This document shows, one piece after another, positions 11,581-21,897 of a DNA stretch of 64,000 bases; within the stretch, counting starts at the first letter, position 1, and every line of letters starts with the position of its first letter. The notes under the pieces were generated by a model, which was not told the DNA's origin, did not search any database, and worked only from the letters and a program-made list of their open reading frames with translations. The DNA is from Spongospora subterranea f. sp. subterranea (taxonomy: Eukaryota > Endomyxa: Phytomyxea > Phytomyxea > Plasmodiophorida): the NCBI GenBank assembly GCA_049724395.1, contig JAUGWO010000128.1, positions 351,599-415,598 on the forward strand, given 5' to 3'. The translations under genes and the position numbers were made by a program.

Positions 11581-11626
11581 GGAGGTGTTCCCAGTAAGTG
11601 CAGACACTCATCAATGGACAGCGTCG

Positions 11627-13260
11627 CTATCGGAGCACTGGTTTAAAAGTCGCCACCGATATATTCCTGCGTCTTCGTGTCGTCACTGATGAGATATGAA
11701 AGACTCGACGCAGAGTCTGAATTCGGACCTTCAATTCTAAGATGGCCCTTGTAAGGTTTGTCTTGAGGAACTCCCGAATTGCCCGCAGATGTTCGACACA
11801 ATCATCAACGCTGAGGCATATTGTGGAGGATGTAGTCGTCGCAGGTGTATCAAATCGATGGAAACCATAATTTGCATAAAATAACCTCATTTTCATATCG
11901 GAGTGGTCGCTGCTATTGTACGAAAATTCAGCCGATGATAACCAGTCTGCCCCATGGTGTTGACGGTACGATACGAAGCAACCCAGGTATTGCTCGAGAG
12001 CCTGAGTTTACACGCTCTGTCTGACCGTCAGTTTGTGGATGGTGTGTGGACGAGAGTTTGCGCTAGACCTTTAACCAATTCAAAAAAGCTTTCCAAAATT
12101 TGAAAATAAACTGAGGATTGTGGTCGCTTACGATGTCGTCTCGAAGACCATGGAGTTTGAGCCCCTGGTGAAATAGTAAGATCGATATCTGTTCTGCCGT
12201 TTGCGCTTCGACACAGGGGATGAAGTGCGCCGTTTTCGAGAACCAATTCACAACAATCAAAATGGAGTCGAAACCGCTGGAGAGTAAGATCTTCGTTATG
12301 AAGTCGAGGGAGATGGAAGACCATAACTTGGTCGGTAAGGGCAGTGGCCTCAGCAGGCCGAAGGGTGCCCGGCCAGGAGAAATTACGTCTACCAGTAATT
12401 ATGAGTGCGAGTCAATCAATTCCGATAGAAGGTTATGTTGGAGTCTGTCCTGACGTGGAACAAACCAACTAAAAATAACACCGGCGTCTCGTGTTGGCTC
12501 AACTGTGGCCAACTCCTTGCTGAAGAGAGCGGCTGCCGTTAACCATAGCCAGAAGCTAGTTGTGCAACACGACGCCTGCACGCAAGAGTTAAACACTCGC
12601 GGTCGACAAACAGACACGTGATGACGAAAGTGTCCTGCTCAAAGAGTTCTGATGCTATTAATGGGATTGCAAAGCGTACGTTGTACGCTGCCTGTTGCCC
12701 GAAAGACGGCAGGTAATACACTAACCAAACCTGGGACATGTTCCGCGATGATTTCGTGCGGTTCCCATGTAGCGCCGGTAACTTCAAAACCATGCCACTG
12801 AACCAGAAGTTCTGACGTACCAATCACTGAATTGGTACGCCGATCCAAGATCGCTTCGGGAAAAAACGTATTGCTGGTCAACGCAACATTTCCCAGCAGC
12901 TTTGTAGTGATATCGAGAATTGCTGTCGTCGTAGAACTTGAGACGAGACGCGTGTACGTCATTTTCCGAACCCGTTATTAAATCGCGAACCGTGAATATT
13001 AACTGGTGAGGAGTTGTGCTCACAATGGCGACAGGTCCAACCAATTACATTCGGTCTTAGACGGTGTTTCGTCTAATGTTAGTAGCGATGAGACAGTAAT
13101 CACCTTTCCGGAAATTTGCTTGTTCAACCGATTTTTGCTTATGGCGACGTGAGCGGACATTCGCTCGATGAGACGAAACTGTTTTCTGAACCGAATGATG
13201 TATGTTATCGAGAGATTCCAGAAGATTGGAAGTTTGGGCGAAAATGGAATCGGCACTCAA
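11627..13260 (-). mobile_element. Ty3/Gypsy fossil(s): integrase core, C-terminal part and chromodomain
   Basis: On the minus strand, 12324-12028 carries the Gypsy integrase core signature (VVNWFSKTAHFIPC, LHGLRDDIVSDHNPQF, KFWKAF). It is followed downstream at 11900-11627 by the region with the FYANYGFHRF motif. Separately, 13260-12680 has an integrase C-terminal part (HSVQKTVSSHRANVRSRRHK, VGPVAIV) and a chromodomain-like end (LLVQWHGFEVTGATWEPHE). The order suggests two overlapping or nested elements of the same family. All parts are fragments broken in several places. Confidence 0.7.
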
Positions 13261-13790
13261 AGGAACGTCGACAACCTTGTCTAAGGACGGATTATGTGGT
13301 TCATCGCCATGTTCTTCAATGACAAAATGCTGGGCCAGTCCTGCAGAAAGTTCATTTGCATTTCGGATGCTAGTGCTTTCAACATAGCCAGGAACACACG
13401 AACCTAAGCAAACCGGTCACAAGGACCTATCAACAAGACAGGACAGCTCGGTTCTCCATCAGCCAGGCCAGTGTTGTCCCGAAAGATTCCCGACGACCTT
13501 TTGAAGAGATACTAAAACCGCGATCCGCCAGAGGGTGGATGGTTAGTCTGCCATGGCCGCCATTGGGTACAGGTCTGTCCCTCAGCTACCCACGAACAGA
13601 TCCAGCAAGTTTTCGCTCAGCTCAAAGTCAAAAACATCAACAAAGCAAAACGTAACGTCGTAAAGGAAATAACGGGCGTCAATCAACAGGTTGTACGAAT
13701 TGGAAAGTCGACTCGTTGGAAGTACGATCTGGATAACTTCTCCTCGAGGACGACACTTAGTAATACTGTACATATAAAGGTACTGTACAT
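13261..13790. other. Repeat-rich stretch, no gene seen
   Basis: Short frames occur on both strands but none resembles a known domain. The stretch lies between the Gypsy remains and a MITE-like inverted repeat and is probably decayed mobile DNA. Confidence 0.4.
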
Positions 13791-14128
13791 AGAGCATCTC
13801 CACCGCGGACTATTATCTTTATCTGTAAATCTGAAAATAATGAATGAATTCCGGATTAAATGACCAAGTCGCAATCTGAGTGGTGGGACCTCTTTAAAGT
13901 TCACGCATTATTCCTACTTGAACCACATATAACGACTCTCCGGTGGAGATACGAATCATTAGAATTTCATCAGAAAAGATAAAGATAATAGTCCGCGGTG
14001 GAGATGCTCGCGTGTCATCTAGCGCGGACGCTAGGTTTAGCGACGCATTAGTGTGGGGGCAAAAACGCTAAATTTGCCACGCTAACCCTGTTATTAAGAG
14101 ATTTAGCGCGACGGGTGGGGATGCTCTT
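13791..14128. mobile_element. MITE-like element with GAGCATCTCCACC inverted termini
   Basis: GAGCATCTCCACCGCGGACT at 13791 continues to a 33-bp word ending TTATCTTTATCT. Its exact reverse complement ends at 14010. A second, looser inverse copy (GGTGGGGATGCTCTTA) ends near 14130, so there may be an outer and an inner element. Termini beginning GAGCATCTCCA are known from plant MITEs; the class here (PIF/Harbinger or hAT) is not settled. No transposase is encoded. Confidence 0.6.
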
Positions 14129-14144
14129 AGTATAGATATCGTCA

Positions 14145-14295
14145 TAGGGTAAGGTACTCCGATTGCCCATCCTTAGGGTAATAAGAATTGCTGCACTGAT
14201 GGAGAAGGAGTTTCAAGAAGAGCTGCTGAAAACAGTCTTGGAAGAACGTAATGATGCTGTGAAATACTGTTCATCTATTTTATGTGTGTTAAGTT
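14145..14295 (+). repeat. Copy of the 9.9 kb dispersed repeat
   Basis: The string from AAGGTACTCCGATTGCCCAT to the stretch ending TTCATCTATTTTATGTGTG matches 9898-10055 with roughly nine of ten bases by eye. This places a fragment of the repeat family about 240 bp upstream of the AMPK beta start codon. Confidence 0.75.
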
Positions 14296-14536
14296 TCCAA
14301 CCGATTCACCCCTTCGGCGGATAAGAGCGCTGCGCCTTCTATTTTTGCCCTTTGGAGTCTGATAGCCTGTATTTCCGGTGGCCAAAGCGCACGCCAAATT
14401 TACCGGTCACCGTGGAGTATGGTACCTATATGGACAGGGGATCACTCACAGTTAAAGTCCGCTAATCCTCGTTACCTTACGGGTTGATCAACCCCATCCT
14501 GCTCCTTTATTGCACACAATACAGCCCCTTTAATTG

Positions 14537-15573
14537 ATGGGGCAAGGGCCTTCTTCGGCAGGATTAGGTTCCAACGATGATACCACCAGTGCTGTTCTAA
14601 ATGAAGAAATTATGCAGCTGGATGCGGGAACGCCCAATCTTCTTGCAGATCATGTCCGCGAATGCTTAGACTCGGAAGGTCTTGATGGAAATAGTCAACA
14701 TATTATCGATCCCCCAGATGGAGCCAAGGTTATTTTGGCTGCTCGCTATGCGTTTTGTCCCTAAGATTGAGTTATTTTGGGTTCATAGGAACCAGAATCT
14801 GTACCTGCCGTTTTCACATGGCCGTATGGGGGGGAGAATGTTTATATAACTGGATCCTTCAACCAATGGTCGGGGAAAATCCCAATGTATCGATCCAATA
14901 AGGATTTTGCTGTGATATTAGAGCTTCCTCCAGGCGTCATTCAGTATAAGTTCATTGTCGATGATCAATGGTGCAAATCTGATTTAATTTTGAATTGTGG
15001 TTTGATTCTTTGGACATCCGGAAGTTTATATATTAATTTTACCAGCTTTCGTTTAATACTTCTTGTCTACAGGAGATTTGCCCCAGATCAACCCACCGTT
15101 GTAGACGCACAAGGTGTCATCAACAACCAGATTGAGATCAAAGCTCCGGAACAGGAAAACAATTTCGAGAATGATGATGCTGACGGATGTGGAACATACG
15201 GTCAAGTAGAGCCGTGTCATGACAATTATGCGAAAGATCCCCCGCCACTTCCTCCACATCTTGGCATTATTCTTTTGAATTCTGACGAAATCGCTGGGCA
15301 AAATGATGCGGTAATGTTGCCTGTACCGCAACATGTCACATTAAGTCATTTATACGCATCCAGATCAGAGACAGCTGCAGAGGTTACCTTCGTTTCTGTT
15401 CTTCTTTTCTTTTAGGCTGAAACTTTGACTGTTATCAGGAAAAAGTTTGTGTCCTCGGAATTACGCAACGATATATGAGCAAATTTGTCACTACCGTATA
15501 CTATCGCCCCAATCCTTTGCCAGGAACATTACCATCCCAACCATTTCAAGCACCTGCTCCTTTTCTCTCATAG
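14537..15573 (+). CDS. AMP-activated/SNF1 protein kinase beta subunit
   Basis: Four exons: 14537-14728, 14789-14970, 15073-15382, 15439-15573. The joins keep frame. Start ATG 14537 gives MGQGPSSAG, an N-myristoylation sequence (Gly2, Ser6) as in AMPK beta. Exon 2 encodes the CBM48 glycogen-binding domain (VFTWPYGGENVYITGSFNQW, VILELPPGVIQYKFIVDDQW), read on across the intron as RFAPDQPTVVDA. Exons 3-4 encode the ASC domain that binds the alpha and gamma subunits (DPPPLPPHLG, PVPQHVTLSHL, VCVLGITQRYMSKFVTTVYY). The subunit scaffolds the energy-sensing kinase and tethers it to glycogen and membranes. The first intron begins GTTATT, a poor donor; the partial copy at 60.4-61.0 kb has GTATAA there. 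A partial inverted duplicate lies 45 kb away. Confidence 0.93.
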
Positions 15574-15880
15574 TATACTCATAATGCATGCTAAAGTACG
15601 TTTGTAGTCTGCTCGTGTTGCTTCGCGCTATGAAACAAGAGAAAAAGAAGGCCATACGGTATAATCTGAATTTGAGCTTGCTCAATTTTGACTTCGGAGA
15701 TTGCGAGTAACCCTCCATTGCGACATAAACCAGCATTGCTATTCACAATTAGAGTTGTTTGAGAGCAGAATTGTTTGTGCAAAAATCGTTCATGGTTGAA
15801 CATGTTGTTCAAAAATTTGATGAAAACGGTGCAACAACAACATTATCTTTGAACCCGACTTATCAATAAAAACGATTTTT

Positions 15881-16180
15881 TTATAAGAGGCATGCTGAAC
15901 CCTTTTTCGAATTGGAGTAGTACATAGTAGGAAAGTCGATATCAAAGGTTTGCGGGTACTGTTGTGAAGGGCCTGCGAACGAGAGAGGATTCCCGCTACG
16001 ACTGTAGCAAACCCATTCTTCGACTCGGTTAAACTTTATTGCAGTAATGCAGTTCATGGTTATGATGGCTGGGGAAACCGATCCACCAACATCTTCGTGG
16101 CCGCATGGGCTATCGCAGATGCATTGTCTGAGTTCGCTGAATCGCGTTAAGGTGCAGATACCGGTGCAGGGTGGCGCCAA
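15881..16180 (-). CDS. Possible small Cys-rich protein, unidentified
   Basis: An open minus-strand frame of 99 residues, from ATG 16180 to TAA 15881, divergent from EMC3 with less than 90 bp between. It contains CTGICTLTRFSELRQCICD and later MNCITAIKFNRVEEWVCYSR. Composition is protein-like but I recognise no family. An internal Met would give a 58-residue product. It could be a chance frame. Confidence 0.3.
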   Translation of the reverse strand: MAPPCTGICTLTRFSELRQCICDSPCGHEDVGGSVSPAIITMNCITAIKFNRVEEWVCYSRSGNPLSFAGPSQQYPQTFDIDFPTMYYSNSKKGSACLL

Positions 16181-16267
16181 ACGGTCGCTACTACGGTGTG
16201 TTGGTGCGGCCCCGTGATTGGGTCTGTGACATTGCGGTCTCGGCTCCCACAGCTATTTCCATTTTAA

Positions 16268-17244
16268 ATGGTGCAATATGGCCTGGATCAGAACACTGTA
16301 TTGTCCCTCGATCCTCGTATCAGAGATTATGTACTTTTGCCGATATGCGTCTTCGTCATAATGCAGGTGAAATATAGTGCCCGTCAGCTCGGCATTGTCT
16401 CCTCAATCCGATCATGGTCAGGGTATACTCCGGCACTTTGTTTCAATTTTATTGCAGACCCAACCTCGAAAACCGAAAAGAAATGAAATTCGGCATGGAG
16501 AACTGTTGCGAAGGGCGAAATTATTTCGGAATAATTCCCAATTCTTAAACGAAAATGCGTTTCAATCAAGACGAATCTCTCTTATCGATAACTTTAAAGT
16601 CGTTATCGAGGAGCTGAAGCCTAAAGAAGAGTCAACTAGCCCAGATGCGCCTATGCAGATGCCGGTGCAGAATCCGGAAGACTTACAATCAATGCTCAAT
16701 ATGATGAAACAGGTGCTGAAGTATATGCGTGTTCAGTCTGATTTCTAACTTATGTGTTAGAACTTTGCCAATGTCATTCCCAATATGCTTTCGATGGCCT
16801 GGATAAGCTACTTTTTTTCAGGATTTATACTGGTCAAACTTCCTTTCCCGTTAACGCAAAGTTTCAAAGGGATGCTCCAGCAAGGAATTTCTATATCTCA
16901 TTTGGATCCCTCTTATGTAAGTTCCCTCAGCTGGTATTTCATCAATCTGTTTGGGGACGCGAGGTCTACTTTCTCTTTGTCTGGGTAAATATCGTGAGTG
17001 CTCTTGTTTGCCCTGTTTTGGTCTTGTGGTTGTTGATATATCTTCGATTTTAGCTGCCGATGAAACTCAAGAAATGTACTCTCAAATGACAGTAATGCCT
17101 ACTGCTGGCCCTATGAATACTGGGACTCATAAGCCGTTCGAGCAAGAAAAGATCGAACTAGAAATATCAAAGCTAATATCAGTTGTTGATGATGCAGAGA
17201 ATCGACTTCTAGGAAAACTACCGCGCAAAGCTCATAACGATTAA
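16268..17244 (+). CDS. EMC3: ER membrane protein complex subunit 3 (EMC3)
   Basis: Start ATG 16268 gives MVQYGLDQNTVLSLDPRIRD and then a hydrophobic segment (YVLLPICVFVIMQ). A 55-bp intron joins in frame to GILRHFVSILLQTQP, matching the EMC3 core. Exon 2 has LLRRAKLFRNNSQFLNENAF. A second intron leads to NFANVIPNMLSMAWISYFFS, GFILVKLPFPLTQSFKGMLQ and SSLSWYFINLFG, the conserved EMC3 membrane region related to the Oxa1/YidC insertases. The last exon reads ADETQEMYSQM, then a charged tail ending PRKAHND. EMC3 forms the insertase core of the complex that places tail-anchored and multi-pass proteins into the ER membrane. Length of roughly 260 residues fits the family. Confidence 0.92.
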
Positions 17245-17379
17245 AATAATGTTTTTGTTCAAAACTTTGACATTGATCTTGGCAGTCCGACATGGCCAGT
17301 TAACGTTCACACTTTTTTAACACCAGTTCGTTGTCGAAGCCGTTCCACTGTAGATTGACCGATGATTTGCATAACAGAC

Positions 17380-17854
17380 TAGTTTGATTGGTGGTTTATA
17401 TAGTGCGATACAAGTTTGTCGTCAAAACACTCACGTTCAATCAGCGGATCCTTCCAATGACCGGTGTCGATACGATGCAATTGGGGAATAGCTTTCAGTT
17501 GCAACTGGGGATCTATTCTATATGGATGGGATGGATTCCCTTTGTAGCTATATTCACAATTCCGAACGTTATGGGCGGAAGATGGAACGGGCTAAGCGCT
17601 AACCTTTCCCTTGCTACCACTAATTCTAGCAAGCATACCGGATTGGTATGCCGTTCTAGAGCTTCCATGATGATCGGGAAAGCCTGATCGCAATCTGGAC
17701 ACCAGCTCTTCCCACTTGTTGGATCACGCTGGCCGAACACAAGAATAAACAGATCCGAGCCATGCGCCTGGCTGAAGGCCCGAGCCTGATCAAGCGATTC
17801 ATGGTAGTATTGAGGATCCGGACACAGTATTGTGTGAACCGCCGTAGTTGACAT
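17380..17854 (-). CDS. TXNDC17: Thioredoxin-like TXNDC17 (TRP14) homologue
   Basis: Exon 1 contains FILVFGQRDPTSGKSWCPDC followed by DQAFPIIMEALE. The WCPDC redox motif preceded by a G-x-x-x-x-x-G-x-SWCPDC context is diagnostic of the TRP14 family of cytosolic disulfide reductases. An intron (GTTAGC...AATATAG) leads to exon 2 with GNPSHPYRIDPQLQLKAIPQ and a tail ECFDDKLVSHYINH. This matches the family pattern (W/N-x-x-P-x-x-P-F/Y-R, L-K-x-x-x-x-P-T/Q-L). The second Met (17854) is preferred over 17908 because it gives the usual length of about 125-130 residues. It converges on EMC3, with about 135 bp between stops. Confidence 0.88.
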
Positions 17855-17925
17855 GTTATGGTGTATGTGATATGCGCCTTTAGGTTGACCCTCACCCCAC
17901 GTGCTCAATAAAAATTCCGCTCAAC

Positions 17926-18171
17926 TTGGGAATATACAGAGAATGGGTCAATTTGATTGCATTCCTTCAACCGAAAATATCACTTTTCGATTTGATTCAC
18001 ACTTTCTCGAAACTTGGAAGCTTCCATAATCAACAGCAAGAAGCAACGATATTTCAAATGGTTAAAGCCTGTTTAACCCATGGCAGAACCGATTTCTCTA
18101 TGATATGTGCAAGGTATATTGGTCCAAAAAAAAACGCTGACTCAGAAGGGACTTTTGAATCAATGTCCTAG
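17926..18171 (+). other. Open frame of unknown status
   Basis: An 81-residue plus-strand frame (WVNLIAFLQPKISLFDLIHT) lies between the divergent TXNDC17 start and the PDE 3' end. It has no recognised domain. It could be a chance frame; I do not call it a gene. Confidence 0.15.
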
Positions 18172-18200
18172 ATATGTTTTCTCTAATTTTATACGTATGC

Positions 18201-21200
18201 TTAATTGGCGTTGCTCCAAAACCGGGATATGTTTAGGAAACTAGCGCGCGGTTTGGTGGAAAGTTTTCTATGAGCTGCGTCGAAATCGTTGATGTTTCTC
18301 TCAGACTTTGAAGAAAAATCTTGCTGTTGTTTGGTCGAGCTTGGAAAAGGAACGTTTCGCACGTAAGCAGAAGAATTGAATTGCTCATCGGATAAAGGTG
18401 ATATAAACTGAAGATGCGAATCTTCATCCGCTTCCACAATTGGATCGGTTAAGAATGGAGGATCAGGAGGCTGTCCCAATTCTAATGGAGGGTAGATTTC
18501 CAAGTCGGAGATTGTTTCAGCACCCAACTCATTCCCACCAGCGGAAGCAAAGCTGGAACTTTCGATAATTGGCTGCATTTGCTTACGATCGACTCGCAAA
18601 TCCTTGCTTAGGCGACGAGAAACGCCAGCTCCCTGCGAGCTAGAATTGGCTCGAACAAAGGATTCAACAAGCTACAGAATGAATTAAAAAAAGTGAAAAC
18701 TTTGAGAAAAGCGCACTGCGTATCACCTGAATGCTGCTTTTCCTCTTCTTGACCAAATCAGCTCCATCACCAACCTCGAACATCAGGATCTCGTCAAAAG
18801 ACGCCATTCTTCTTCTCCATCTGTTCTCTTCTTCCCGTTTCTTTTCCGCAGGCAAACTTGACTGGGCCACAGTCTGCAACAAAAGCGAATCCCAACGCCT
18901 CCTGTTAGACCGCAAAGAACTACAGGCGACGATGCACGTTGGTAAAAGTTGAGTCAGAGAAACGAACAGTGGCGCCACAACAAAATCAATGAAGTTCAAA
19001 GTGAACTGCAATCGATCCGTGGAATGTCGATCACAGTTCGGGGAGATAGTCATATCAGACGACCGTTCGATGTCGCCTTGATGAAACAACTCAATCAGAA
19101 TGCAATCGGACCAACGCTTAGCAGATGACCATGACTTGCACTGGTTGCTGATATCCGAGGCATGTAAAAACATGTTGACAATGATTTCGCGATCAGTTGC
19201 AGAGAATTGTGTTCCATCCACCACCGACGGATGACGACTGCTAAGGGGTGACGATCCAGACCGACGAGATTTCGTCGCAACATGATCGTTATGACGAACT
19301 AGTAAGTTGAAGAACTTTTCGCTTAAAGAAAAATGGCATGTCATATCTGTTGCGAGAATAGACGATATTATAATCTTTCGAATTTGGCGATATTCAGTTG
19401 GGGACAGGTTCGACAGCACGTTAGCCTCCGGTCGTTTCAGGAGGCGGAATGTCAAAGCACAGTGATGCTGCTCTAGGACGGCCTGGTCATTATACAGCAG
19501 AGCTAGTTTCGTGGAGGCGTTGACTTGGTAGCTGTTGCCGAGACCCGGGTGACCGATGTCGTGGCAGGCTGATGCGATCACTAAAGCAAATGTCTCTAAA
19601 GGCGATAGAAATGCGTTGCCAGAAAATGACCGAAGAAGGCAGCAGACGGTCTGAGTGGTATCTACCGAATGAAACAGATTATGATATGGATTATCCATAT
19701 AGGAATCAGCCACCATTGTTACAAAAGCACTCATCACCGAAAAATCGATCTTGAACGTGTTGAGAAAATCGAGTCCTTCGAACATTCGTATAAGGAGACG
19801 CGTAAGATAGGATTTGTCGTATAGAAATATGTCGAACTCCCAGCTGAAAAGCGTCTCAAAAGAAGGAACGTCATCAACTGACGACGAAGGTTGAGCGCTA
19901 AGAGTTGCTTGAAAATCTAAATCGGTGGATAATTGCATCGCATTTAAGGAAAGGCGTTGAGAGCTCGTGTCATTGACAGGAGAATCGTCGCCACTTTCAC
20001 ACGATGCGCTACCCAAGGAGTTGACTTTGGACCGACGCCGACTCCGAACGGTCGCTGGAGATGACTCATTTAGACTCAGGGTTCTCACAGACCTGTTGAT
20101 ATCGTCCCTTCCATCTAATGTATAGCATTGTGCAAGCCATTGTTTTGTAGATTCATCAATATCGCACTCGTCCATCATCTTGAGAAACCAGTCTGCTGAA
20201 CGATAGTTTTCGATATCTCCGATTTCTTCAGGTAAAACAGAAATAGAATTGTGAGCAACAGCCGAATGTGGCTCAGCGGGGTCCGAAGGTAGAGGAGAGA
20301 ATTCGCCATTGTCGCAAACTTGGCAAAATGATTCCATAACAGACTGCAAATCACCTATTTCACTTCGGATGGCATCCTTTGAGAAGTTCTCTTGACTATC
20401 CATTTCATTGATCAGGCGCTGTATAATCTGAGAAGCTACCCTGGCAAAATAGCTAGATTCTTGACACCGGCAATTCCCAACAGGAACATTGTTTACTTCT
20501 TGCAAACCTGAGTTAGATTCTCCCATGAGCTCTTCTTCAGGGCAATCAGATGTGACCTGCCCCGACAACTGAGATGTTTCTTCTTGAAGCCGGCATATGA
20601 GATCAACCCAGCCCTCATAATCGGAACTATCTTCTGCCCGAAGAACAACCGAAACTTCTTTATCGTAAATGACAACCGGACCTTCTAGGCTGAGATTGGA
20701 CTCCACTTTGATTACCAACATATCAGGTAGTTTTTTGATTCGTGAGGTACCAAAGCAAACAGCACAGGAGATGTCATCATCAAATTGAGAACTTGACATG
20801 GCTAGTGTATCTGATGATACACAAACCCAGCGCTTTCGCCAGCGTTCTTTATCATCATCGATAATGGCAAGTTGGTCCAGCACATACAGATATCCTGATT
20901 TGAGGATCGCGGATTCAGACAAGAGTGGGCGTAATACACCACTGTCGCTGAAATGATCCTCTGTGGTGACGAAAGAATTTCCTTGAAAGAGCCAACGGAT
21001 CAAATGATCTTTTACACCATAAGGAAGCGATATTCCATCAAGTTCGATAGCCGGTCTCCAAGATGATCGTTGTTGCCCAACTTCGCTGATTGAAGAGTTC
21101 ATCGACATGGAAGGCTCAATTTCGACACTCTGACCTCGGCCGTTCAGCTTCAAAGACAGTAATGAGCGACGTATGCTGCCAGTATTAGAATGTGTCGTCT

Positions 21201-21897
21201 TGAGGCGTCTAGAAAGATACATTACAGAACTGGCGAAACTGGAGCGAAATGTTTTGGACGGTGGTTGAGCGCTTGAGCTGAATCCATTATGAGCATCACC
21301 AGTTATGGATGACTGCGAAATCGCTCTGAGAGCTGGTAGACTCGCCATGTTTGTGTCACTAATCGAATCGGGCAAGTTGATACTTGGAACATCCCCAAAA
21401 CCGCTGTTGGATACGATCCCATTGGTGAAATCAGGCGTCCATAAGTCTCGATTTTCGCGTTGCATTTCAGAAGAAATAGATGCTTGGACAGCGTGCCGTT
21501 CACGAACCGATAGTTGCTTCTCAATTGTCACTGCAATCTTATATGACCAATCACGAGCGTCCTCTAAAGTGGCTGCTGCCATGTAAAAGAGCCTCTTGCT
21601 ATAATTAGCTGTACCTTTCTTCATCCAATATTGTGCTTGGATTTGAATTGTAAAGTCTCGCCCAAATGACGAACCCGGAAGCATCGACACGCTAGAGTTG
21701 TCGAGAAATATTACACCGAGGACACGTGGATGAGTCGGATGATAATAAAGAGATATGCTGTTTTCATGCAACACCACCCAGCGATGCTTCCACGTCCCCA
21801 TTCTCATGCGCATTGTAGAACTAACATTAGACGGGTCCAAAGCTTTGCGAACATGTAAGAACCCTGAGAATTTGACCGACCCCTGTACTTGCAAATC
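18201..21897 (-). CDS. 3',5'-cyclic nucleotide phosphodiesterase with two PH domains
   Basis: The main exon (to 18730) opens with a PH domain (SGFLHVRKALD, WKHRWVVLHENSISLYYHP). A second PH-like domain lies at about residues 335-455 (KSGYLYVLDQLA, RWRKRWVCVSS). The PDE catalytic domain is at about 680-1000. Its metal-site motifs are intact: YHNLFHSVD, ASACHDIGHPG, FLHASDISNQ, plus the invariant Gln region RLQFTLNFIDFVVAPLF. A clean intron (GTGATACGC...TTCTGTAG, about 18675-18729) joins to the last exon, LVESFVRANSSSQGAGVSRR, ending at 18201. The enzyme hydrolyses cyclic nucleotides; the neighbouring cyclase suggests cAMP. No good ATG exists at the 5' end: the frame is open back to about 21950, inside the end of the cyclase gene. 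It may therefore be the 3' half of one fused gene. Confidence 0.92.
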
